A stretch of DNA of 64,000 bases, from NCBI GenBank assembly GCA_023091665.1, contig JALJCQ010000014.1:620001-684000 (forward strand), read 5' to 3'. This document shows, piece after piece, positions 1-10,100 of this stretch. This DNA comes from Pythium myriotylum. Taxonomy: Eukaryota > Oomycota > Peronosporomycetes > Pythiales > Pythiaceae. How positions within the stretch are numbered: the stretch's first letter is position 1; the number at the start of each line of letters is the position of its first letter. The position numbers were made by a program, and so were the translations under genes. The notes under the pieces were generated by a model. The model saw nothing but the letters and a program-made list of their open reading frames with translations. It did not search any database and had not been told where the DNA came from.

Positions 1-2092
1 GGATCGTACCATCGTTCAAGATGGCCAAGATCACAACCAACAGCGTCGGGAAGTACCAGTTCCAGGCAACCGTCAAGATACCGAACGTGAACACGATACG
101 GACCGTCATCGCGATCGAGTACATCGCGTAGTTCTTCATGCGCAGGAAAATCTCGCGCGACATGCGAATAGCCGTGATGATCACGCTCAGACCAGGCGAC
201 ACAAGCACGATATCGGCGGCCGCACGAGCAGCGTCCGTCGCATCGTCCACAGCAATACCGATATCAGCCTGCGCGAGCGCCGGCGCGTCGTTCACACCAT
301 CACCAGTCATGCCCACAACCTTGCCGAGCGACTGGATGAGCTTCACGATCTCGAACTTGTGCTCCGGGAACACCTGCGCGAAACCGTCCGTGTCGTAGAT
401 CATCTGAGCCAGGTTGAGACCCGGAGGCGGCGCCTGGTTGAAGAACGAAGTGTCCAAGATGTTCGTCGGCATTCCCAACTGACGGCACGTCTCCACAGCG
501 ATCGCACGCTGGTCACCCGTCACCATCTTCACCGCAATGCCCAACTCAATAGCGCGCTTGATCGTGTCGGCCGTGTCGTGACGTGGAGGATCGAAGAGCG
601 GAAGAAGACCGATCAACTGCCACTTGCACTGCTCCACCGGCACGTCGCCGCTGCGGTCGATACCGACACCAAGGCCACGGTAGCCACGCGACGCGAACTC
701 GTCGATGCGGCCCTCCACCTCGTCGCGCAGCGCAGCCGCGTTCACATCCATGTTCAGCACCACCTGCGGCGCACCCTTGATCGCACGGAACACCTCGCCC
801 GTCCTGTTGTCGCGCAGCTTCGCGATCGTGTACTTGGTCGTGGGGTCGAACGGCGTGTAGTGGAGCAGCGTGTACTCGTCCTTGATCGAGTCCTTGCCCG
901 GGTACGTGTTGTAGCACACCACGTCGATGGCCTCGTTGTTCTCGATACGAGCCGCCAGAGCGCCGAACTTGATGATGTCGTCGCCCGTGAAGCCGTTGTA
1001 CGGCACCAGGTTGTCCAGGTCCACCGAGAGCTGGTTCAGCGTGAGCGTACCCGTCTTGTCCGAGCACAACACCTCCATACTCGCCATCTCCTCGATACAC
1101 GTCAGACGCGTCACGATAGCGTTCTCCTTGGCGAGAGCCGACGAACCGATCGCCAGCGTCACCGACAGCACGGTCGGCATGGCCACAGGGATACCACCGA
1201 CGATCAGCACGAGGATGTTGGCAACACCCAGGCAGCCGTCCGTCTTCAGGTAGCACGGGTTCTCGTTCGAGCGGCCCGCCATCTGCGCCAGCAGCTCGAT
1301 CACGCACCAGATCACGATCGACACGAGACAGAAGTTGCCCACGGTCGTGAGCACCTGCTGCAGGCGGCCGTGCGAGTCGGCCGTCGCGATCTTCTCGGCC
1401 GCGCGGCCCAGGAACGTGTTCACGCCCGTGCTCGTCACCATGGCCTCGATCTCGCCCTGCTTCACCACCGAACCAGAGTAGCCTTCGTCGCCCTCGCTCT
1501 TGGTCACCGGCAGCGACTCGCCCGTCAGCGACGACTGGTCCACCTTGATCGGGTCGCCCTCGAGGAACTTGATATCCGCCGGGATCACGTCACCGAGACG
1601 CACACGGATGATATCACCCGGCACGAGCAGGTCGGCGCCAACGTTGACCATCTCGCCGTCACGCAGCGCCTTGGCCTCGGGCGCGAGCTGGCCCATGAGC
1701 GCCGAGACGGCGTCGCCGGCCTGGATCTCTTCGAAGTAGCCGATGAACGCGTTGAGCAGGAGCAGGAAAATGATCAGACCGAAATCGGCATAGTCGAGCA
1801 GCACGATCGAGAGGATGGCCGCGACTTCCATGGCCCACGAGAGCGGGTTCCACATGAAGCTGAGGAAGACCTTGAGCTTGTTGACCTTTTCTTCCGGGAG
1901 CTTGTTGGGGCCGTACTCGGCGAGACGCTTCTGCGCCTCGTCGGACGTGAGGCCCTCCCGAGAGGTCTTGAGCTTGTCGAGCGCCGCGTTGAGCGGCACC
2001 TGCGCCCACTGGATCTGGCCCACTTCATTCGTGTAGTTCTTGGGCTCGTTGGGCGTCGCCAACGACATGTAGTTGGAGCCCGCACCCGCCAT
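1..2092 (-). CDS. Plasma-membrane P-type H+-ATPase (P3A), N-terminal ~697 residues, C-terminus outside window
   Basis: This is an ATP-driven proton pump of the plasma membrane that energises secondary transport. The minus frame from the ATG at 2092 stays open to the window edge with no intron. It shows, in order, an N-terminal cation-ATPase domain, a first hydrophobic pair (near 1840-1740), the actuator motif TGES (near 1520), hydrophobic segments near 1300-1180, the phosphorylation motif CSDKTGTLT with Asp at about residue 345 (near 1060), the nucleotide-binding region, and the hinge motif TGDGVNDAP (near 300). The order and spacing fit fungal, plant and oomycete H+-ATPases rather than Ca2+ or Na+/K+ pumps. 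The last membrane helices and the regulatory tail lie to the left. Family assignment is firm; the exact paralogue is not decided. Confidence 0.95.
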   Translation of the reverse strand, partial: MAGAGSNYMSLATPNEPKNYTNEVGQIQWAQVPLNAALDKLKTSREGLTSDEAQKRLAEYGPNKLPEEKVNKLKVFLSFMWNPLSWAMEVAAILSIVLLDYADFGLIIFLLLLNAFIGYFEEIQAGDAVSALMGQLAPEAKALRDGEMVNVGADLLVPGDIIRVRLGDVIPADIKFLEGDPIKVDQSSLTGESLPVTKSEGDEGYSGSVVKQGEIEAMVTSTGVNTFLGRAAEKIATADSHGRLQQVLTTVGNFCLVSIVIWCVIELLAQMAGRSNENPCYLKTDGCLGVANILVLIVGGIPVAMPTVLSVTLAIGSSALAKENAIVTRLTCIEEMASMEVLCSDKTGTLTLNQLSVDLDNLVPYNGFTGDDIIKFGALAARIENNEAIDVVCYNTYPGKDSIKDEYTLLHYTPFDPTTKYTIAKLRDNRTGEVFRAIKGAPQVVLNMDVNAAALRDEVEGRIDEFASRGYRGLGVGIDRSGDVPVEQCKWQLIGLLPLFDPPRHDTADTIKRAIELGIAVKMVTGDQRAIAVETCRQLGMPTNILDTSFFNQAPPPGLNLAQMIYDTDGFAQVFPEHKFEIVKLIQSLGKVVGMTGDGVNDAPALAQADIGIAVDDATDAARAAADIVLVSPGLSVIITAIRMSREIFLRMKNYAMYSIAMTVRIVFTFGILTVAWNWYFPTLLVVILAILNDGTI

Positions 2093-4980
2093 GGCGAATA
2101 GTCCCTTCCTGTTCTCTCCGGTTTCGCAGACTTGCTTGGACTGGGGCCCTGGAAATTGAGGAATGAACCGACGGGGCGATTGCGAGGCGCGATTCCCGAG
2201 GGATACGGGACGCTGGCTCGATCCGACAGAAGAGGACACGGAGAGAGTGGAGAGGCCCCCCGTCGAGTGGAGTAGGGGTCTTGTATTAGGGCAAGGGCAA
2301 CCACTCCCCTTGACAGAGGTTGGTGCAGCTCGATCACCACGCGACGACAATCAAACGGCTGGTGACGTTCCCCACCCAGCAAATCGAGCGAAATGATTGG
2401 AGGAAATGGGCAGACGGGACCAATCAGAGAGAAGGAACCGCCGACACCACCAATCAGCGCGCTCGAGGATGTCTCGCGCACGGATCCGAGGTTTGATCGG
2501 TTTGAGCAGGGGAGAGAGCTGTCCAGACCAAGGTTAAACTCTCTCCTGCCATGTCAGAAGCCAACATACGATTTCAGAGGGAGTGTGTACGCTCGCTATG
2601 CGACAGAAGAAGCAAACCGGATCTCCCGACGAGCACTTTGGCTGGTGGAGAGAGCTAGCAGGGGACGGGGTCCAGCGTAGGGCTAGGGGAAGACGGAGTG
2701 GAGGGGCTAGGTGTACGCTCTCATCCACGGAGCTTGCTACTGCTTGGTGGAACGGTACGGTACCCGCAATGTAGTCCGTCTCCCAATCGAAACTTTTTGG
2801 AGGCGTCCCCTCGATGCCAAGCTCGGCGTGAGAAGCGCGTTACCTACCGTGTATGAGTCTCTGTCTCATCAAAAGCTCAGATATCCACCCTCGTGGGTGG
2901 ATATCCAACGTAGGATGGATTGTATATCCGTGGCTCCTGGTTCTGTGTTTGACTTTTTCAAACGTCGTGTTCACTAGACCGACACTGGAGCTTCTTCCTC
3001 CCGATGGCAGTCGAAAGAGTTGTCAATGTCGTTTTACAGGGTGGTGCGACCTGGCTCTTACGCGCTGTTACCAATCCCAGCTTTGGACACACCTCCATCC
3101 CGCAATGGACCAACCAATTTCCCAGACTGTAAAGAGCAGCGGTGCTTGGGGAGTCAAAGGGACGCTGCTGCCGTGATTTCCAGCTGATCGCCGAGCGGCG
3201 CCCCCCTCACGGTCATGTGATCGAGGGCCAGTTTTGTCTTCCTGGCGAGGGAGGGGAGGACGGCTCTCCCGCCGCAACAACCTGGTGATGGTTGACTCCC
3301 ACGCTCGTTCTCGCCGGGGCTCCCCTCCTTTCGCTCGTCTCGTCGTAGAAAACCAGCTCGATCCTCCGTGAGCTGGGAGAGAATTGGCGTTCGTTCTCGC
3401 CGTCGCCAAGCCGTGAGCGGAACGGCACGATCAGTCTCAGCTGGTGACAAGGTCAACATGGACGGAGAAGCTTGAACGGTACAACGCTTCGTTCGATCGT
3501 GCACTTCAAGAGGAGTCAGCCCGACGTACGTACTCATCGTCGCCGGGTCTCGCGTCGAGAGTCACGACGTCGCTGATGTGGAAGAACAGAAGAGCACACC
3601 CTACGTGGACGACGCGATACAGGAAATCCATACTAACGTTAACTACTAGTTGAGAGAGGCAGATCCGCTGGTCTAGGCAACCCAGACCAGCACTTCGCAA
3701 GGGTCCGACTCTGAGACGATCCACACCGGTAAAGGACGGAATGTCCCTGCGACCACATGAACTCCACGTAGACTCGGTTTTTCCTGGGTACAAACCACTA
3801 CTGTAGGTACAGGAGAGAAGAACGCAGCGGTGTGTACATGTATCGCAGAGCGCAAAGCGACTGCGAGGGCAAGTCGGATTTTCCCATATTCGTGGGTGAG
3901 AACGCTCACTTTGTGCGCTCGTGGATGACAGGGGGTTCTCAGACTGAGATCCACCCGAGTCCGGCGACTCTGTGGTGGACAAAACCCGTCAGAAGAGACG
4001 CGTCGCGTCGTCCGATTGACAAGTGCGTCGACGGGGCGCTGGATTCTCAGCTCGGACTCAGGACCGTGTGACGTCAGTCGATACTCCAGTCTGCCTCAAG
4101 GAACGGAAACCCTTTGCAAGTCGATGATAAGTAAGTCACCCACTCTTTGATTTTCACCTACCATCCATCCTGTGAAAATTAATCCCACCCGAGGATCCGA
4201 AATGGATCCTCCAGAGACAGGCAGCGAAATGGAGATGGGCATTCGACAAAATGTCGCAATCGAACGCGCAACGTGGGAGTCAGCAAGCGCTTCCCCAGCA
4301 TCCTACCAGGAGGGATGATGATACGCCCTCCGGCGAGGCGACACCTCTCGCACCACTTGGTTTTTGTATGCTGCCTTCCCAAGCACCCGCATGTCGCCTG
4401 CGAGCACTGCCTCGTTTGCTGACTACGGAGATGGGCACAGGGGAGCGCCAGTGCACTCGGCAAGCAATGGCCAGTGAGAAAAAAAGAACAGAGCGCCCCC
4501 GTGTATCCATCCCCTCGGAGGAATCCAGAGAAGGCAAGCTCGAAGGGATCTGGATGGTTCGAAAATTCGTGGGAGGTCTGGTTCCGAAATGGAGCCGCTT
4601 CGTGTCCCATGCGTACCCCAGGTCACGCGAGCTCGGAGGGGGGAGGAGGGAGGGAGGTGCGGATGTATCTCTTCTTCGTGGCGCGAGGGGGCGGCGATTC
4701 GCGCGTGGGTGCATGGGCGTCTTAGGGCGTCTTGTCGGCTATTAATATGCGAAGCTAGATCGACGACGCAGGTGAAGCCGCAGGGCTGCTCCTCGTAAAC
4801 GACCCCAAGATGGCTGGACCGTCCGTCGAAGGTCAGGTCGCGTGGCGGCTATTTATATGCGAAGCTAGATCGACGCCAGGCGGCTACGCAGGTGAAGCCG
4901 CTGGGCTGCTCCTCGTAAACGACCCTGGGATGGCTTGACCGTCCGTCGAAGGCCAGGTCGCGTGTGCAGGTGTCGCCGGA
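2093..4980. other. Intergenic, 2.9 kb
   Basis: It contains the promoter side of the H+-ATPase gene and, at its right end, a tandem duplication. Several open frames exist, but none shows family motifs, a signal peptide or consistent codon bias, so I call no gene. A short perfect inverted repeat with 11-bp arms and a 4-nt loop lies at 2880-2905. Confidence 0.6.
4737..4963. repeat. Tandem duplication, unit about 109-118 bp
   Basis: Unit 1 spans about 4737-4845 and unit 2 about 4846-4963. Both run from a TATA-like run (attaatatgc / atttatatgc) through gaagctagatcgacg, ggtgaagccgc, gggctgctcctcgtaaacga and gaccgtccgtcgaagg to ggtcgcgtg. Unit 2 has about 10 extra bases. The array abuts the start codon of the coiled-coil gene at 4981, so two copies of the same promoter-proximal sequence lie in tandem. 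Confidence 0.85.
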
Positions 4981-6471
4981 ATGGTCGGTGGCGGCGTCGC
5001 GCTGTCGCCAGCGCAGCGCCAGCTCGTCGAGAAGGCACGCGCCGTGCAGCGCGCCAAGTCCGAGAAGGATGCCATCAAGGCGGCGATCGAAGAGGCCTCT
5101 CGCCGCCGCGTCGACGAGACGAGGCAGCGATGCCGAGCGCAGCAGGAGGCGCGCGACGCGCAGGCCAAGGACCGCAAGCTCATCATCCGCCATGTCGGCG
5201 AGGAGCTCGCGCGCATGGCGCTCAAGAGCGATCTCGGTTCGAACAGCAAGAGGCCTGTCAAGCAGAGTGGGCTCATGAGAGCGTCTCTGACCTCCAACAA
5301 TGGTGGAGACGGTGCTGCCAGCGGTCCAGATCCGAACGCGGTCGACGACGACGGATACGATGAGGAGCGATTCGGGCCCGTGCGCCGGCCTCCACGACCG
5401 CGCAAGGCCAACCTCTGGCTCCAGGTCTTCGAGAAGGAAAAGGAAGACGTCGAGCAGGAACAAGAGGAGCGAAAGCGCCGACGGCTCGCCGCCGCGGCCG
5501 AGTTTCGCCAGCAGCTCGCGCTCCAGGAAGCCGGCAAACAGCTGCAGCACAAGTCGGAGAAGCAGCGCGACGACGAGTACGCGCATCTCCAGGCCAAGCA
5601 GATCGAAGATTGGAAAGCGCAGGAGAAAGAAAAGCTTGAACGACGGCAACAACTCGCCGAGGAAGAGGCGCGAAAATGTAAAGAGCAGGTCCAGTTTGCG
5701 ATGGAGCAACAAGCGCTAGCTCGAAAGAAACGCGAAGTTCAAGAGCTCAAGACGCTCGCGCGATACCAGGCGATGACCGAGGAAGAGAAGCGCCAGAAGG
5801 AGCTGCGCAAGCGGCGCGAGAAGGAGGAGGTCGCGCGCGTGGCCGAGGCGAATGCGATGCAACTCGCGCTCAAGCAGAAGGAAAAGCTGCGCGAGCAAGA
5901 GGAAGAGGTTCGCCTGCAACGCGAGTACGAGAAGAAGCTCGAGATGCAGGAGGCCGCGCGGCAGCGCGAGCTTCAAGAAGTACTGGCCAGGCAGAGCCAG
6001 AAGGTCAAGATGGCTCTTCTGAACGTCAAGAGCGCCGAGGAAAAAGCGCGCGAGGACGAGGAGCGCGCAGCGATAGTGCAGGCGCAAGTGCGCCAGCGCG
6101 AAGAGCTCGAGCGGCTCAAGCGCGAGCAGAAGAAGCGCGAGGTCATCCGGACCCAGACGCTGGCTCTCCAGGAGCAGAAGCGCGAGAAGCTCGTCCGCGT
6201 CCACGAGCAAGCCCGAGACGAGGAGGCCTACGCGGCCCAGTTCAAACAGGACTATCTCGAGTGGCTCGCGGCGCAGAAGCTCAAACAGGCGCAGACCAGA
6301 CAGCGCAGCTTGGCGCACGAGTCGCTGGTCGTGCGCCAGATGCGCGAAGACGCCGCGCGCCGCGCCGACGAGGACAAGTACGGCATGAGCAAGCGCGAGA
6401 TGGCGCTCAACGCCGCGCTGCTGCGCTCGATCGGGCTCGAGCGCCCGCCGTCGGATGCGGCGCCGCGGTAG
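4981..6471 (+). CDS. Long coiled-coil protein (trichohyalin/plectin-homology-like), 496 aa
   Basis: The protein is dominated by Glu/Arg/Lys/Gln-rich helix from about residue 150 to 470, with runs such as EEEKRQKELRKRREKEE. The N-terminal 140 residues are less regular and include an acidic linker. There is no signal peptide or membrane segment. Composition and length resemble ciliary/flagellar coiled-coil proteins of the trichoplein/CFAP type; a zoospore flagellum role is possible but is inference from composition only. An in-frame stop lies at 4936, so the ATG at 4981 is the first usable start. Third positions are strongly G/C. Confidence 0.75.
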   Translation: MVGGGVALSPAQRQLVEKARAVQRAKSEKDAIKAAIEEASRRRVDETRQRCRAQQEARDAQAKDRKLIIRHVGEELARMALKSDLGSNSKRPVKQSGLMRASLTSNNGGDGAASGPDPNAVDDDGYDEERFGPVRRPPRPRKANLWLQVFEKEKEDVEQEQEERKRRRLAAAAEFRQQLALQEAGKQLQHKSEKQRDDEYAHLQAKQIEDWKAQEKEKLERRQQLAEEEARKCKEQVQFAMEQQALARKKREVQELKTLARYQAMTEEEKRQKELRKRREKEEVARVAEANAMQLALKQKEKLREQEEEVRLQREYEKKLEMQEAARQRELQEVLARQSQKVKMALLNVKSAEEKAREDEERAAIVQAQVRQREELERLKREQKKREVIRTQTLALQEQKREKLVRVHEQARDEEAYAAQFKQDYLEWLAAQKLKQAQTRQRSLAHESLVVRQMREDAARRADEDKYGMSKREMALNAALLRSIGLERPPSDAAPR

Positions 6472-7169
6472 GGCGTCCGCCCCGGCGGACAAGTTGAAAC
6501 TCGGGGAGCGCATGAGATTAGGGATGCACCTGCACCGGTCCACTGCTTTCGAACGGAACCCGCGCGTCTGTGTTTGACGTCGGGGGTCCGCAATCAACGG
6601 CGTGACGCCTGCGGATCGAGTAAAGAGAGCCCCTCGCGCATGGATGGGGCTGCGCTGCGGGCTTCCCCCCTCCTCCTCCGGGCATCAATTCCCCCGGTGA
6701 TCTGGTTCCTGCCATTTCCATGTCATGGTGGCCCTCGAATCTTCAAGCAACATGTTGCGCAAGCGTCCAGCAACATCGCACCGCGGTAAAAAAATCCAGC
6801 AACATCGCATACAGTGTGGACCACTTTATTAGTCAAGTGGTCCACATCATAGTTTGATGTGGTCAACATCATGACGCTCAATACACTACTTTTGGTGATT
6901 TAGTATTTAACCCTCAGGATACTCAAAATCCCGATTTGCAGTACGATATTGTCCCCTCGTACGAGTGACTGCTCCTGTCTGCGATCGTCGATTGGCTAAA
7001 TTCCGACAATGGGGTACTATTTACTACCCCCTCTCGTAACCAAAAGAACATGCTTTTGGTGATTGCTCAATCCACCCACTACCTTCGTGCAACCTTCGCG
7101 TCACCTCGACCACTCACCTCGTCAAGAGATCCATGCGGCATTTCGCCTCTTGCTCTCTCTCGGACCTCC
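6472..7169. promoter_or_regulatory. Intergenic, upstream region of AROM, with a 12-bp-arm inverted repeat
   Basis: This is an AT-richer stretch between the coiled-coil gene and AROM. At 6815-6846 the arms tgtggaccactt and aagtggtccaca are perfect inverted copies separated by 8 nt. A related gatgtggtcaacatc sequence follows. cagcaacatcgca occurs twice near 6768-6810. No reading frame here looks real. The palindrome could bind a dimeric factor; that is inference. Confidence 0.5.
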
Positions 7170-10100
7170 ATGACGGCGCCGCAGCAGGTCATCCCGTGCG
7201 GCTCCTACGACATCGTGCTGGGCACGTCGCTGCTCTCCTCGTCCTTCGTGGCGCAGGACATCCTGCGGCTGCTGCCCGCGACCTCGACCTTCGTCATCCT
7301 CACGGACGCCAACGTCTACCCGCTCTACGCGCTGCCGCTCTACTCGCAGCTGCGCGCGCTGCTCGCGCACCACAACGCGCAGCCCGGCAGCGCGCCCAAG
7401 CGCGTGCTCGTGCACCCGATCCCGGCCGGCGAGGCCTCCAAGTCGCGCGAGATGAAGGCCAAGATCGAGGACGAGGTCTTTTTCCACAACCGCTGCCATC
7501 GCGACACGTGCGTGATCGCCGTCGGCGGCGGCGTCGTCGGCGACCTCAGCGGATACGTCGCCTCGACCTACATGCGCGGCGTGCCCTTCGTGCAGGTGCC
7601 CACGACCATGCTGGCCTGCGTCGACTCGAGCATCGGCGGCAAGACCGGCATCGACGTCGAAGAGTACGGCAAGAACTTGCTCGGCGCCTTCCACATGCCC
7701 GAGCGCGTCTACGTCGACCTCAGCGTGCTCAAGACGCTGCCCAAGCGCGAGCTCATCAACGGCATGGGCGAGATCATCAAGGCCGGCGCGATCTTCGATG
7801 CCGACCTCTTTGACCTCCTCGAGGTCTCGACCGACGCGATCCTCAACCTCTCGGACATGGAGCTCGTGCAGCGCGTGGTCGCCGCCGCCGTGCAAGTCAA
7901 GGCCACGGTCGTCACGCAAGATACGAAAGAGATGGGTCTCCGTGCGATTCTTAACTTTGGCCACAGCATCGGCCACGGTATCGAAGCGCTCGTCCAGCCA
8001 GAGTACCTCCACGGTGAGTGCGTCTCGATCGGCATGATCAAGGAGGCCGAGATCGCGCGCGGCATGGGACTGTGCAGTTCCGCGACTGTGGGGCGCCTGC
8101 GCCGCTGCCTGACGGCGTACGGGCTTCCTGTGCGAGTGCCCGAAGGTGTTAAGACCAACGACGTGCTGGTCAAGATGGAGGTCGACAAGAAGAACAGCCA
8201 GGGCGTCAAGAAGATCGTGCTGCTCAAGTCGATCGGCACGGTCCTCTCGAACCCGTACGCTCGCGCGGTTAAGGACGAGCAGATCGCCCTGGTGCTGGAG
8301 CAGCGCGTGGCCATGGTGCCAGGTACAAAGGCGCAAGGTCGCGTGCGTGTGCCGGGCTCCAAGTCCATCTCGAACCGCGTGCTGCTGATGGCCGCTTTGG
8401 GCCAGGGCCCGTGCCGCATCACCGGTCTGCTTCACTCTGATGACACGCAGGTCATGATGAACGCGCTGCAGAAGGTCGGCGCCAAGTTCACATGGGAGGA
8501 CGACGGCGCTGTGTTGGTGGTCGAAGGCACGGGAGGCAAGTTCGACGAGGTTGCTGACATGGAAGAGGTCTACCTCAGCAATGCAGGCACTGCTGCGCGC
8601 TTCCTCACGACGACCATGACGCTTGTCAAGGCGAACGGAGGCGATGGCCGCGTCGTCGTGACAGGCAATGCACGTATGAAAGAGCGTCCGATCGCTCCGC
8701 TCGTGAAGGCTCTGCAGTCAAACGGCTGTGACATCGAGTACCTCGAAGGCGAAGGTTGTCCGCCGCTCGCGATCAAGCACACAGGTCTCCAGGGCGGTGA
8801 GATCCGCCTTGCTGCCAAGGTCTCGAGTCAGTACGTCTCATCTGTGCTGATCACTGCCCCGTACGCTAAGCAGCCCGTGGAGCTTATTCTCGACGAGGAG
8901 AACCCGATCTCGCTTCCGTACATCGAGATGACGACCAACCTCATGAAGGAGTTTGGCATTGAGGTCGAGACCATCGCGGCGAACCACTACCGTGTGCCAT
9001 GCGGTTCTTACAAGAACCCGAGCGAGTTCTCCGTTGAGGTTGACGCATCGTCGGCGACGTACCCGCTCGCACTCGCTGCCATCACGGGTGGCTCGGTCAC
9101 GCTCGAAGCTCTCGGCAAGAACAGCCTGCAGGGCGACGCCGCGTTCCATACTCTCTGCAAGGCTATGGGCTGCGAGACTTCGCAGGACGAGACGACCACG
9201 ACGGTGACGGGTCCACCCAAGGGCACACCACTCAAGGCCGTGGAGATCGACATGGAGACCATGACGGACGCGTTCATGACAGCCGTGGCACTCGCCGCCG
9301 TGGCCGATGGTACGACCAAGATCACCGGTATCGCGAACCAGCGTGTGAAAGAGTGCAACCGCATCGAGGTCATGGTCACGGGTCTGCGACAACTTGGCAT
9401 TGAGTGTGGCGAGCTTGAGGACGGAATTTGGATTACGGGCACGGCAGGCGAAGTTTCGCATCTCAAGAAGGCCTACATCGAGTGCCATAACGACCACCGC
9501 ATCGCTATGAGCTTCGCGGTTCTGGGCGCTGCTGTGCCAAACGTGGTCATCCTCGACAAGGAATGCACCGACAAGACGTACCCTGAGTACTGGGACCATG
9601 TTTCGCGCTTCCTCGGTCTCGAAGTGGTGCCAGCGATCGAGTCTGACGCCGCGAAGGAGGACGACACACAGCCACCGGCCGTCTTCGTCATCGGTATGCG
9701 TGGCGCAGGAAAGACATCGATGGCCCACGCGGCCGCCGAGGCTCTCGGTATGAAGCTGCTCGACACGGATGAGGAGATCTCAAAGATTCTCGGTGAGAGC
9801 ATTGCGTCGTTTGTCGCGCGTGAGGGCGTCACGTGGGACGACTTCCGCGCCAAGGAGCGCGAGTACTTGCTTCCGCTGATCGCGAACCCGCCCAAGAACA
9901 CGATCATCGCCTGTGGTGGTGGCGTCGTCGAGAGCGCTGCGATTGTCCACGCGCTTTCCGGCTACCCGTACGTCGTCCACATCCACCGCGCGATTAAAGA
10001 CGTACTTGCCCAGCTTGGTGAGGCTGAGAAGGCTCAGAACCGTCCGTCGCTCGGCGAGCCGAACGAGTCCGTGTGGGCACGTCGTGAGCCACTTTACACC

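Noticed and set aside
359..2101. 580-codon plus-strand frame rich in Arg, His and Val
   Set aside because: It is the mirror of the H+-ATPase on the minus strand; no motifs and a composition typical of antisense frames in GC-rich genes.
7122..8435. 437-codon minus-strand frame across AROM
   Set aside because: Antisense shadow of the dehydroquinate synthase domain.
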